DNA from: Trinickia violacea
GTDB lineage: Bacteria > Pseudomonadota > Gammaproteobacteria > Burkholderiales > Burkholderiaceae
NCBI RefSeq assembly: GCF_005280735.1
Contig: NZ_CP040078.1
Span: 3,534,001 to 3,598,000, forward strand
DNA length: 64,000 nucleotides
Reading direction: 5' to 3'
The notes below the pieces were generated by a model that worked only from the letters and a program-made list of their open reading frames with translations, searched no databases and was not told where the DNA came from. Shown in pieces: positions 37,219-45,850 of this stretch; position 1 is the stretch's first letter; each line of letters begins with the position of its first letter. The position numbers were made by a program, and so were the translations under genes.

Positions 37219-38606
37219 GCGCAACCATGGACGCCGCCCACTCGCGCTACGAAACGTGGCTCGCCCGCGAAACCGGCATCGACGCATCGACGCTGGGCGT
37301 GCGCGCACTGTCGCGCGCGGTGCAGGAACGCGCTCGCTTGACGCAAGCCCCTGACGAAGCGCTCGACGCCTACTACCAACTTTTGATCGCCTCCCCCGAA
37401 GAGCGGCAGGCGCTCATCGAAACGCTCGTCGTGCCGGAGACCTGGTTCTTCCGCGACAGCGAAGCCTTCGCGGCGCTCGCGCGCCTCGCCGCCGAGCGGC
37501 TCGTGCGCGAACCGGCGCGCGTGCTGCGTGTCCTGAGCGCCCCTTGCTCGACCGGCGAAGAACCGTACTCGATTGCGATGGCGTTGCTCGATGCGGGCAT
37601 CGGCGCCGAGCGATTCACGGTCGATGCGGTCGATATCAGCGAGCGCGCGCTCGCTCATGCGCGTACCGCGCTGTATGGACGCAATTCGTTTCGCGGCCGT
37701 GCGCTCGATTTCCGCGCGCGCCACTTCGGCGAGACACAGGACGGCTGGCTCTTGAACGAGCGCATCCGGCAAACGGTGCGTTTCACGCGAGTGAATCTGT
37801 TCGACGCAACGTCCAGCGGCGATGCGTCATATGACTTCATCTTTTGCCGCAACATGCTGATCTACTTCGGCCGAGACGCGCAGGACCACGCAATTCGCCG
37901 CCTCAATGCGCAGCTCGCGCCGGGCGGCACGATTTTCGTCGGGCCTGCGGAGACCGGCTTGATGATGCGGCATCCGTTGAGTTCGGCGCGCATTCCGCTC
38001 GCGTTCGCGTTTCAGCGTGCGATTCCGGAGGAAGCGGCCGCGCGTGCGGCGCGTGTGTTGCCGCTTTGCGTGCCCGTGTCGGTGTCCGTGCCGACGGCGC
38101 GCAGCGTCGTGCCGCCGGAGCCGGCGCTGCCCCTCAACAGGCCGCGCCAAACGGCGGCATCGGCTGCGGCGCCGCTTTATACACCGCCGAGGCTGATCTC
38201 CCCGCGTGTTCCCGTGGCGCGTCAAACGACAGCACCGCCGCAGTCCGCAGCCAATCAAACCGCCACGCTCGACGACGCCCAACGCTGCGCCGACGCGGGC
38301 CGTCTCGACGAAGCCGAAATACTTGCGCACGCGGTCATGAAACAGCACGGCCCGCACGCGGACGCGTTCTACCTGCTGGGCCTGATCGCCGACGCACAAA
38401 ACCGCAGCGCCGAAGCACGCGAGCACTACCGCAAAGCGCTCTATCTGGAGCCCGCGCACTACGAAGCACTCACGCATCTGGCCGCGCTGCTCGACATGAT
38501 CGGCGATGCGGCGGGCGCGCAGCAACTCATGCGGCGCGTCGAACGCGCGAAGCCGCGCGCGAATGCCACCAGCGGCACGCGTGAATCCCCCGTGAGGACG
38601 CCATGA
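37215..38606 (+). CDS. wspC: CheR-type methyltransferase with TPR repeats
   Basis: A 463-residue receptor methyltransferase that would add methyl groups to WspA glutamates using SAM. The CheR catalytic domain spans residues 1-275 with the SAM motif VLRVLSAPCSTGEEPYSIAM and the family phrase DFIFCRNMLIYFG. A Pro/Ala-rich linker of about 75 residues follows, then two or three TPR units (residues about 355-445; DAFYLLGLIADAQNRSAEAR). This fusion is characteristic of WspC. Start and end both overlap neighbours in ATGA junctions. Confidence 0.92.
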   Translation: MSATMDAAHSRYETWLARETGIDASTLGVRALSRAVQERARLTQAPDEALDAYYQLLIASPEERQALIETLVVPETWFFRDSEAFAALARLAAERLVREPARVLRVLSAPCSTGEEPYSIAMALLDAGIGAERFTVDAVDISERALAHARTALYGRNSFRGRALDFRARHFGETQDGWLLNERIRQTVRFTRVNLFDATSSGDASYDFIFCRNMLIYFGRDAQDHAIRRLNAQLAPGGTIFVGPAETGLMMRHPLSSARIPLAFAFQRAIPEEAAARAARVLPLCVPVSVSVPTARSVVPPEPALPLNRPRQTAASAAAPLYTPPRLISPRVPVARQTTAPPQSAANQTATLDDAQRCADAGRLDEAEILAHAVMKQHGPHADAFYLLGLIADAQNRSAEAREHYRKALYLEPAHYEALTHLAALLDMIGDAAGAQQLMRRVERAKPRANATSGTRESPVRTP

Positions 38607-39349
38607 ATCGCGAGGACGCCGCCACGCCAAGCGCCACCGCGCCCGTCGATGCTTGCTGGAATCGCATCGGCACGCGCGGCGACGGTTCGTGCGAGCAACT
38701 GTCGACCTATTCGCGCTGCCTGAACTGCCCCGTCTTCGAGCACGCCGCATCCAAGCTGCTGGATCGCCCGCTCGACGACGCGGACCTCGCCGCCGCGGCA
38801 CAAGCCGCGCGCGCGACGAATGCCGATCGAGCGGTTCGCGCCTCGAGCCGCAAAGCGGCCGGCGCACCCGGTGCAAGCTCAGCCGCGGCAGCCCCCCACT
38901 CCGCCCTCGTGTTCCGCGTCGCCGACGAATGGCTCGCGCTGCCGAGCACGGCACTCAAGCAAATCGACGACATTCGCCCGATCCATTCGCTGCCGCACCG
39001 GCGCAACCGCATCGTGCTCGGGCTCGTCAACATTCGCGGCGCGCTGACGGTCGCCGTATCGCTCGCGGAGCTGCTGCATCTGGACCGCACCGCCTCCGTC
39101 GCGAACGCGCCGCGCAAGATCTATCCGCGCATGCTGGTAGCCGCGCATCGCAGCGAGCCTGTCGCGTTTCCGGTGGACGAAGTCGAAGGCGTCGTGCGCT
39201 TTGCCGCGAGCGAGCTGCTGCCCGTGCCGACGACGCTTGCGCACACAACCCATTCGCATGCGAGCGGCGTGCTCGCGTGGCGCGACACCACGATCGGCCT
39301 GCTCGATCCGGACCGCGTGTTCGAATCGCTTGCCGGGAGCCTGCGATGA
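38603..39349 (+). CDS. wspD: Second CheW-like protein with N-terminal Cys motif
   Basis: A 248-residue CheW-family coupling protein. The N-terminus has a cysteine arrangement usual in WspD: CWNRIGTRGDGSCEQL and RCLNCPVF, possibly metal-binding or redox-active. An Ala-rich linker leads to a CheW domain (SALVFRVADEWLALPSTALK; GLVNIRGALTVAVSLAELL). It probably stabilises the lateral WspA signalling cluster. It overlaps both neighbours in ATGA junctions. Confidence 0.9.
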   Translation: MNREDAATPSATAPVDACWNRIGTRGDGSCEQLSTYSRCLNCPVFEHAASKLLDRPLDDADLAAAAQAARATNADRAVRASSRKAAGAPGASSAAAAPHSALVFRVADEWLALPSTALKQIDDIRPIHSLPHRRNRIVLGLVNIRGALTVAVSLAELLHLDRTASVANAPRKIYPRMLVAAHRSEPVAFPVDEVEGVVRFAASELLPVPTTLAHTTHSHASGVLAWRDTTIGLLDPDRVFESLAGSLR

Positions 39350-41826
39350 AACAGCCCCCACGCTCACCGCGTTCGCTGCCCCCCGAGGGGGCGCCTCTGT
39401 CCGCTTGGGGCGGCCCGGCGCGCACAGAGGGCACCGACGACGACCTGAGCCACGTATCGCTGCTCGATCTGTTCCGCGAGGATGCGCTCACGCAAACGCG
39501 CGTGCTCTCCGATGGGCTGCTCGCGTTGGAGCACACACCCGCCGATGCCGCCGCGCTCGAAGCCTGCATGCGCGCGGCGCATTCGCTAAAGGGCGCCGCG
39601 CGCATCATCGGCTTGCAGGATGGCGTCGACATCGCGCATCTGATGGAAGAGTGCTTCGTTGCCGCGCAGCGCGGCGAGCTCACGTTGAGCGCGTCGCATA
39701 TCGATGCGCTGTTGCACGGGATCGATCTGATCGTGCGCGTCGGCGATACGAATCCGGCCGCTGCTGTCACGCGCGCCGACGTCGATACGTTCGCGATGCG
39801 GCTCGCCTCGTCGCATGCCGCGCCTGGGCAGGATGCAGCGGCAACGAGCGGCACTCGCGCAACCTCCAGCGCCGACGAAGAGGCAACCATGCGCGCCGCG
39901 CTTGCGCTGCTCGGCGCGGATACTGCGGCGCTTGCGTCGTCAAGCCCTGGCCCTGCGCATACGGCTGACACCGGCGCCACGGAGCCCACTCCGAGCCGCA
40001 CTGCGGACGACTCAACCGCTCGAGCATCCGAAGCGCCGACCGCATCGCTCGCACAAGCCCCCGCTCGCGAAAGAACGACACGCGAACCCGACCGCATGCT
40101 GCGCGTGCGCGCCGACAACCTCGACCGATTGCTGAGCCTCTCCGGCGAATCGCTCGTCGAATCGCGCTGGCTCAAGCCGTTTGCCGAATCGATGCTGCGC
40201 GTGAAGCGCACGCAACGCGACGCGGCGCGCGCGCTCGATGCGTTCTACGACGCACTCGCCGACCGCCTGGACCCGCTGACGCTCGCGGCGCTCGGCGACG
40301 TGCGCGCGATGCTCTCCAACACGCAGCAACTGCTTGCCGCGCGCGTCGACGAACTCGACCGGTTCGATCGCCGCAGCACCCACCTCGCGCAACAGCTCTA
40401 CGACGAAGCGCTGCAATGCCGGATGCGCCCGTTCGGCGACGCGACGCACGCCTACCCGCGCCTCGTGCGCGACCTCGCGCGCTCGCTTGACAAGCGCGTG
40501 CGCTTTTCGATCGTCGGCGCGGCCACGCAGGTCGATCGCGATATCCTCGACATGCTCGAGGCGCCGCTCGGCCACCTGCTGCGCAACGCCATCGACCACG
40601 GCGTGGAAACGCCCGACGAGCGCGAAGCGAAAGGCAAACCGCCCGAGGCGACGCTCACGCTCGACGCGCGGCATAGCGCGGGCAAGCTGCTGATCAGCGT
40701 CAGCGACGACGGCGCGGGCATCGATCTCGATCGCCTGCGCGAGGCCGTCGTGCGCCGGCAGTTCGCGGACGAAGCAACAGCGGCCCGCCTCAGCGAACAA
40801 GAGCTGCTGGAATTTCTGCTGCTGCCGGGCTTCTCGATGCGCGAGCACGTGACCGACGTGTCGGGGCGCGGCGTCGGGCTCGACGTCGTGCGCGAAATGG
40901 TCACCGCCGTGCGCGGCACCGTGCGCATTCACAACGAGCCGGGCCAAGGCACGCGCTTCGTGCTGCAACTGCCGCTCACGCTCTCGGTGATTCGGAGCCT
41001 GCTCGTCGAAGTGGGCGGCGAAGCGTACGCATTCCCGCTCGCGCACGTGCGCCGCACGCTCGAATTGCCGCGCGAGCGCTTGGACATGCTCGAAGGACAG
41101 CAGCACTTTCCGTTCGAAGGACGGCCCGTCGGGCTCGTCACCGCGCATCAATTGCTCGGCGCGAACGCACCCGAGGAAACGCGCGAGAACGTGGCTGTCG
41201 TCGTGATCGGCGACGAGCACGAGACCTTCGGCGTCGCGGTCGACCGCTTCCTCGGCGAACGCATGCTCGTCGTCCAGCCGCTCGATGCGCGCCTCGGCAA
41301 AGTCAAGGACATCGCCGCGGGCGCGCTGATGGAAAACGGCGACGTGGTGCTGATCGTCGATATCGACGACCTCTTGCGCTCCGTCGACAAGCTCGTGCGC
41401 GGCGGCCAGCTCGACAAAGTGCGGCGCATCGAAGGCGTTGCGGCCCGCCGGCGCAAGCACGTGCTCGTCGTCGAGGATTCGCTGACCGTGCGCGAACTCG
41501 AACGCAAGCTGCTCGAAAAGCGCGGCTACGCGGTGACGGTTGCGGTGGACGGCATGGACGGCTGGAACGCGCTGCACAGCACGAACTTCGATCTCGTCGT
41601 GACCGATATCGACATGCCGCGCATGGACGGCATCGAGCTCGTCACGCTGATCAAGCGCGACGCGATGCTGAAGACCATGCCTGTGCTGATCGTGTCGTAC
41701 AAGGATCGCGACGAAGACCGCCGGCGCGGCCTCGAGGCAGGCGCCGATTACTACCTCGCGAAAGGGAGCTTCCATGACGAGGCATTGCTCGATGCGGTGC
41801 GCGATTTGATCGGGGAGGCACGGTGA
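39346..41826 (+). CDS. wspE: Hybrid CheA-type histidine kinase with receiver domain
   Basis: The 826-residue central kinase of the Wsp pathway, which phosphorylates WspR and WspF. An Hpt domain has the phospho-acceptor His79 (AAHSLKGAA). A dimerisation segment (RADNLDRLLSLSGESLVESR) is followed by the HATPase domain (RNAIDHGVE; SDDGAGIDLDRLREAVV; DVSGRGVGLDVV), a CheW-like domain and a C-terminal receiver with Asp754 and Lys806. Residues 5-29 (PRSPRSLPPEGAPLSAWGGP) do not look like kinase sequence and are encoded by a G/C-rich palindromic repeat (39360-39432). The start is fixed by the ATGA overlap with wspD. Confidence 0.93.
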   Translation: MKQPPRSPRSLPPEGAPLSAWGGPARTEGTDDDLSHVSLLDLFREDALTQTRVLSDGLLALEHTPADAAALEACMRAAHSLKGAARIIGLQDGVDIAHLMEECFVAAQRGELTLSASHIDALLHGIDLIVRVGDTNPAAAVTRADVDTFAMRLASSHAAPGQDAAATSGTRATSSADEEATMRAALALLGADTAALASSSPGPAHTADTGATEPTPSRTADDSTARASEAPTASLAQAPARERTTREPDRMLRVRADNLDRLLSLSGESLVESRWLKPFAESMLRVKRTQRDAARALDAFYDALADRLDPLTLAALGDVRAMLSNTQQLLAARVDELDRFDRRSTHLAQQLYDEALQCRMRPFGDATHAYPRLVRDLARSLDKRVRFSIVGAATQVDRDILDMLEAPLGHLLRNAIDHGVETPDEREAKGKPPEATLTLDARHSAGKLLISVSDDGAGIDLDRLREAVVRRQFADEATAARLSEQELLEFLLLPGFSMREHVTDVSGRGVGLDVVREMVTAVRGTVRIHNEPGQGTRFVLQLPLTLSVIRSLLVEVGGEAYAFPLAHVRRTLELPRERLDMLEGQQHFPFEGRPVGLVTAHQLLGANAPEETRENVAVVVIGDEHETFGVAVDRFLGERMLVVQPLDARLGKVKDIAAGALMENGDVVLIVDIDDLLRSVDKLVRGGQLDKVRRIEGVAARRRKHVLVVEDSLTVRELERKLLEKRGYAVTVAVDGMDGWNALHSTNFDLVVTDIDMPRMDGIELVTLIKRDAMLKTMPVLIVSYKDRDEDRRRGLEAGADYYLAKGSFHDEALLDAVRDLIGEAR
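39360..39432. repeat. REP-like G/C palindrome inside the wspE 5' end
   Basis: GCCCCC-CGA-GGGGGC (39378-39392) is a perfect 6-bp dyad. CCTCTGT (39394-39400) pairs with ACAGAGG (39424-39430) around CCGCTTGGGGCGGCCCGG. The composite resembles the dispersed 'CCCCCCGAGGGGGC...TTGGGGCGGC' elements of Burkholderiales genomes (from memory). It is read in frame in wspE. Confidence 0.6.
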
Positions 41827-41848
41827 TGCAGAAGACGAGGGAGGCATC

Positions 41849-42853
41849 GTGAACATCGGCATCGTCAACGATTTGCCGCTCGCCGTCGAAGCGATGCGCC
41901 GCGCGATTGCGAAGCGGCCCGATCATCGTGTGCTGTGGGTGGCGACGGACGGCGCAGAGGCTGTCGATTTTTGCGTCGCCCACCCGCCCGATATCGTGCT
42001 GATGGACCTCATCATGCCGAAGTTCGACGGCGTGGAGGCGACGCGGCGCATCATGGCGCGCGCGCCGTGCGCGATCCTCGTCGTCACGCACAGCGTGGGC
42101 GCGAATACGCGGCGCGTCTATGAAGCGATGGGGGCAGGCGCGATCGACGCGATCGATACGCCGACGCTCGCCGAAAGCACTCTCGCCGACGCCTCGCAGC
42201 CGCTGCTCGCGAAGATCGATCAGATCGGCCGCTTGCTCGACAAGCCGCTTGCGTACCGCGAGAGCGTGCCCGTTATGGCACATACCGGCAGCACGCCGCT
42301 CGTCGCGATCGGCGCGTCCGCGGGCGGCCCGACGGCGCTGGCCGCCGTACTCGGCGCGCTGCCCGAGGACTTTCGTGCGGCGCTCGTGATCGTGCAGCAC
42401 GTCGACCGCGCGTTCGCCGACGGCATGGCGCAATGGCTCAACGACCAGACCCCGCTGACTGTGCGCATCGCGCAGGACGGCGACTCGCTGCGACCCGGCG
42501 TTGCGCTGCTCGCCGCGACCGACGACCACTTGCGCCTCACGCGCAGCGGCTCGCTCGACTACACGCGCGAACCTGCCGAGATGCCATACCGGCCATCGGT
42601 CGACGTGTTTTTTCAGAGCGTGGTCGAGCACTGGCAGGGCGACGCCATCGGCGTGCTCTTGACCGGCATGGGCCGCGACGGCGCGATTGGATTGAAGGCG
42701 ATGCGCACGAAGGGCTACCACACGATCGCGCAGGACCAGGCGACGAGCGCCGTGTACGGCATGCCGAAGGCGGCTGCCGCGCTCGATGCCGCGCGCCGGA
42801 TTTTGCCGCTGGAGAGCATCGCGCGCGAGCTGACGGCACTCGTCAAAACGTGA
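41849..42853 (+). CDS. wspF: CheB-type methylesterase
   Basis: A 334-residue receptor methylesterase that damps Wsp signalling; in Pseudomonas its loss locks WspR on. The N-terminal receiver has Asp53 (IVLMDLIMPKFDG). The C-terminal esterase has the catalytic triad Ser157 (GASAGGP), His184 (VQHVD) and Asp277 (TGMGRDG). The start is GTG at 41849 with GGGAGG 4-5 nt upstream; no in-frame ATG fits. All catalytic residues are intact, so the brake should work in this strain. It lies 22 nt after wspE. Confidence 0.92.
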   Translation: MNIGIVNDLPLAVEAMRRAIAKRPDHRVLWVATDGAEAVDFCVAHPPDIVLMDLIMPKFDGVEATRRIMARAPCAILVVTHSVGANTRRVYEAMGAGAIDAIDTPTLAESTLADASQPLLAKIDQIGRLLDKPLAYRESVPVMAHTGSTPLVAIGASAGGPTALAAVLGALPEDFRAALVIVQHVDRAFADGMAQWLNDQTPLTVRIAQDGDSLRPGVALLAATDDHLRLTRSGSLDYTREPAEMPYRPSVDVFFQSVVEHWQGDAIGVLLTGMGRDGAIGLKAMRTKGYHTIAQDQATSAVYGMPKAAAALDAARRILPLESIARELTALVKT

Positions 42854-42914
42854 CGACGGTCCAGCGCGAAACGACCAGAACACACCCATTGGAATTCAGA
42901 CTAGAGGCAACAGA

Positions 42915-44048
42915 ATGACTGTCGATCACCTCGGCTCCCCTGACGACGCGGCGACCCTGCGACCCCTGGCCGACGGCGCCGACGCCGCGCTCGAAGCGGC
43001 GCGCGTGGCGCTCATGACTCCGACGGCCGCCGACATGCCGGTGATGGTGCTGCTCGTCGACGACCAGACGATCGTCGCCGAAGCGGTGCGCCGCGCGCTC
43101 GCGGACGATCCCAACATCGATTTTCACTACTGCTCGCGGGCGGATGAGGCGATGGAGGCGGCGCATCGGACGCGGCCTACGGTGATCCTGCAGGACCTCG
43201 TGATGCCGGGGATCGATGGGCTGACGCTCGTCAAGGAGTATCGCGCGGACCCGGCGATGCGCGATGTGCCGATCATCGTGCTTTCGACTAAGGAAGAGCC
43301 GGTTATCAAGAGTGCTGCATTTGCGGCTGGAGCGAACGACTATTTAGTGAAGCTGCCGGATCGGATCGAGCTGGTGGCCCGCGTGAGGTATCACTCGCGG
43401 TCGTATATCAATCTGCTGCAGCGTGACGAGGCGTATCGCGCGTTGAGGCAGTCGCAGCAGCAGTTGATGGAAGCGAATCTGGAGTTGCGGCGGCTGACGC
43501 ATTCGGATGGTTTGACGGGGCTTTCCAACCGGCGGTATCTCGATGAGTATCTCGCGGCGGAATGGCGCCGAGGGGCGCGCGAAGACCTGGAGTTGGCGAT
43601 GCTCATGATCGATGTCGATAGCTTCAAGCCGTATAACGATACGTATGGGCACGTGGCCGGGGATGATGCGTTGAAGCGGATTGCTTCGACGGTGGCGAAT
43701 TGCTTAGGGCGGCCGGGGGATTTGGCGGCGCGCTTTGGGGGTGAGGAATTTGCCGTGGTGTTGCCGGCTACGCCGACGGGCGGGGTTAGGCAGCTCGCGG
43801 AAAAGATTCGGGCAGAGGTCGAGGCTTTGCGCATACCGCATGCGGGGTCGTCGACGGGGGAATGCTTGACCGTCAGTATTGGTGGGGCTGCGCTTGTGCC
43901 TGCTGTGGAGATGCCGATTATGTCGCTGGTGGAGTTGGCGGATTTCGCGCTGTATCAGGCTAAGCGGGAGGGGAAGAATCGGGTGGTCATCGTTGAGGAT
44001 TCGGTGGGGGTGAGGGAAAGGTCGGGGGTGTTGGGGGGGAGGGGTTAG
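42915..44048 (+). CDS. wspR: Response regulator diguanylate cyclase (REC-GGDEF)
   Basis: The 377-residue output protein of the Wsp system, making c-di-GMP when phosphorylated by WspE. The receiver domain has Asp94 (VILQDLVMPGIDG). A coiled-coil linker (about 165-195) leads to a GGDEF domain with active motif GGEEF (275-279) and an intact inhibitory RXXD site, RPGD (266-269), spaced five residues before it. From about residue 70 onward the gene uses CGG, GGG and TTG codons much more than its 5' end or the upstream wsp genes. The last 22 codons recur, diverged, about 1.06 kb downstream. Confidence 0.93.
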   Translation: MTVDHLGSPDDAATLRPLADGADAALEAARVALMTPTAADMPVMVLLVDDQTIVAEAVRRALADDPNIDFHYCSRADEAMEAAHRTRPTVILQDLVMPGIDGLTLVKEYRADPAMRDVPIIVLSTKEEPVIKSAAFAAGANDYLVKLPDRIELVARVRYHSRSYINLLQRDEAYRALRQSQQQLMEANLELRRLTHSDGLTGLSNRRYLDEYLAAEWRRGAREDLELAMLMIDVDSFKPYNDTYGHVAGDDALKRIASTVANCLGRPGDLAARFGGEEFAVVLPATPTGGVRQLAEKIRAEVEALRIPHAGSSTGECLTVSIGGAALVPAVEMPIMSLVELADFALYQAKREGKNRVVIVEDSVGVRERSGVLGGRG

Positions 44049-44055
44049 ATCGGCA
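43978..44055 (+). repeat. Direct repeat copy 1 (wspR 3' end)
   Basis: About 78 bp covering the last 22 codons and stop of wspR and a few bases beyond. Copy 2 lies at 45041-45120. Around eight to ten substitutions separate the copies, roughly 87% identity by eye, and no indel breaks the reading frame. Confidence 0.8.
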
Positions 44056-44197
44056 CGACGATCAGCGCAGACCCTAGGGCAGGTGCAATCCGAGGCACCA
44101 CCGAAGCGATAACCACGAACAACACCAATGGAGTTGACGGCACAGGCAGCACGCCAAGTGCAGCGGAAATGCGCTCCCCGGGGTTTGCCCTAACCAT
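44045..44197 (-). CDS. Possible small membrane protein (50 aa)
   Basis: A short frame starting MVRANPGERISAALGVLPVP with one hydrophobic helix (residues about 20-45) and ending VVPI. GAGGA lies 5 nt before the ATG. Its stop overlaps the wspR stop, so the genes converge directly. I do not recognise the family; it may be the truncated end of a larger gene brought in with the cassette. The downstream boundary coincides with repeat copy 1. Confidence 0.35.
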   Translation of the reverse strand: MVRANPGERISAALGVLPVPSTPLVLFVVIASVVPRIAPALGSALIVVPI

Positions 44198-44304
44198 AGG
44201 GTCCTCACTGGCTTTCTTTGTTCCCTGGCGAACAGACTCTTTTTGTCCGTTGGCAAAAATCTTGTCCGCATAAAGCAGGAGATAAAAAACAACCGGGGAC
44301 AAAC

Positions 44305-45039
44305 ATGGCTAGCCTAATCGCGGTAAGAATCAGGTCTTCAGCGAATCGTTTGTGTGCAACAGTTTTCCTAGCAATCCTGACTGGTGCGGTGTCGGGTTGC
44401 ACGGTGCCCCATCAAGGTAGCCAGCCGCAGTCGTCGGTGCTTCCCTCCTTGCCAGCCCCCGTCGCTCCCGCACCCGTCGAGACCAAAAGGGACACGGGAC
44501 TGTATGGCGTCGTGATCGCCAAGCCGATCGGGGGAATTCCCGAGTGCCCGGCTCAGGCCGCCTTGCCCGGCGACATTGGCGCCCCCGACCATGCATGCTT
44601 CCAGCACGCCGACGCGCGGCGATACGGTCTTGCGCCCTTCGGCACGGAGACGCTGGTTGTCACATGGCCGGCGGGCAAGCAGCCTGACCTTGTCGACGGC
44701 GACAGCATGCGCGTCAGCATCATCGATGGCATCGTCGAAGGCATCCGTTTGAGCACCCGAGGGCTTGCATTCCAGCAACGCAACTACACGTTGCTGGAAG
44801 CCCGATTTGGCCAACCGGCATTCAAATGGAAGGTCACCATGAAAAGCCGGACGGGGGCCAGATTTGAAGTGCTCAAAGCGGCCTGGAAGCGGCCGGGTCG
44901 AATTACGATCGTTTATGACGGTGCGGAGAATTCAACAGACTCCGGTGCGCTCATTATTGCCAGTGTCCGGGAACAGGCCCGTATGGACGCGGCGCCCGAG
45001 CAGAACTACACGGGGGCGCTCGCTTTGATCTCAAACTGA
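44305..45039 (+). CDS. Hypothetical lipoprotein
   Basis: A 244-residue protein with a basic N-region, a hydrophobic core and a lipobox (LTGAVSGC, Cys at about residue 32), followed by a Pro/Ser-rich tether. The body is a compact alpha/beta-looking domain (GLYGVVIAKPIGGIPECPAQ; RVSIIDGIVEGIRLSTRGL; ARFGQPAFKWKVTMKSR). I do not recognise the family; weak resemblance to phage or secretion-associated lipoproteins is not enough for a call. GGGGA precedes the ATG. The gene is flanked by two copies of the wspR tail, a sign that it was inserted. Confidence 0.8.
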   Translation: MASLIAVRIRSSANRLCATVFLAILTGAVSGCTVPHQGSQPQSSVLPSLPAPVAPAPVETKRDTGLYGVVIAKPIGGIPECPAQAALPGDIGAPDHACFQHADARRYGLAPFGTETLVVTWPAGKQPDLVDGDSMRVSIIDGIVEGIRLSTRGLAFQQRNYTLLEARFGQPAFKWKVTMKSRTGARFEVLKAAWKRPGRITIVYDGAENSTDSGALIIASVREQARMDAAPEQNYTGALALISN

Positions 45040-45040
45040 T

Positions 45041-45120
45041 ATCGGGTTGTCGTCGTTGAGAATTCGGTAGGCGTGGGGGAAAGGTCGGGGGTATTGGGTG
45101 GGCAGGATTAGAGGTCGGCA
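45041..45120 (+). repeat. Direct repeat copy 2 (orphan wspR 3' end)
   Basis: Reads on in the wspR frame as a diverged tail (RVVVVENSVGVGERSGVLGG, then Q-D-stop) with no upstream wspR body. The corresponding wspR tail is RVVIVEDSVGVRERSGVLGG. Most changes are silent or conservative. Confidence 0.8.
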
Positions 45121-45374
45121 GGCGAAAGCTCTACCCGTTCCCCTGTTAGTGGGGGCACCCGTTGCTCGATCGCCCGCACGATCCGGAGTTTGCCGAGTTC
45201 GAACGCGAGCGCGAGTTGCTTGGTACTTTCATCGGCGGCGCCAAGCTTTTCGCAGACCGTTTGAGCGGGCAGCGCGAAGGCGCAGTAGCCCCAGCCGAAA
45301 CGGTAGGCCGAAAACCATATCGTCGAGTTCGGGGAGAAGATCGGAGGCGTAAGGCTTGTAGTGGGTTGCGCCAT
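45108..45374 (-). CDS. DUF1488-like small protein
   Basis: An 88-residue protein: an N-terminal variable part, then a core (FGWGYCAFALPAQTVCEKLG) and a C-terminal helix and strand ending in GERVELSPADL. The pattern and length recall DUF1488 proteins, which are small, soluble and of unknown function. GGGAG lies about 9 nt before the ATG. Its last codons fall inside repeat copy 2, so the right junction of the inserted cassette lies at the end of this gene. Confidence 0.6.
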   Translation of the reverse strand: MAQPTTSLTPPIFSPNSTIWFSAYRFGWGYCAFALPAQTVCEKLGAADESTKQLALAFELGKLRIVRAIEQRVPPLTGERVELSPADL

Positions 45375-45652
45375 CGCTTTTGGCTCCCTGACCGGTCACT
45401 GTGGAGTGTAATTCTTGCACAGCATGCTGACAGAAGGCGAGTGCATTCGAGGCGACGCTCACGCCTACACAATGAATGGCGTGCTTCGTGATGACTCACT
45501 CGACGAGCCGTATGCCATTTGACAGGCTGTGATCCGACAAATCCAGATCAACCAATACGGTCGTTCGGATAGGCTAAATGTATTTGCCCGTCGGATAGTC
45601 GACGACGTTTAATGGTCCTCCCATGCCCACCGTCCCCCCAAAGGAGGCATTG

Positions 45653-45850
45653 ATGAGCCGCTCCGTCGCCGAAGAACTCGTCAAGACGATCGCCGCCGAG
45701 ACCAATGCGCCGATTGAGACCGTTTCGAAGATGTATGAAGAAACGTGGGCCGAATTCAGCGATGGCGCACGGATTATGGATTACCTGGCCGTGCTGGTCG
45801 CGCGGCGAGTGCGCGAGAACCTTCGCAACGCGCGCAGGGATGTGCACTGA
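45653..45850 (+). CDS. DUF3562 family small protein
   Basis: A 65-residue helical protein (MSRSVAEELVKTIAAETN, then VSKMYEETWAEFSDGARIMDYLAVLVARRV). This is the DUF3562 family, frequent in Burkholderia, function unknown. AAAGGAGG lies 5 nt before the ATG, an excellent site that points to strong translation. A longer frame beginning at 45623 is not preferred. It appears to be monocistronic. Confidence 0.8.
   Translation: MSRSVAEELVKTIAAETNAPIETVSKMYEETWAEFSDGARIMDYLAVLVARRVRENLRNARRDVH

Noticed and set aside
40012..41868. A 618-codon minus-strand open frame opposite wspE
   Set aside because: It is a shadow of wspE: the wspE frame has all kinase motifs, while this frame has none.
44305..45039. 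Calling the lipoprotein a phage spanin or secretion-system lipoprotein
   Set aside because: Only the lipobox is shared; no motif or neighbour supports either role.
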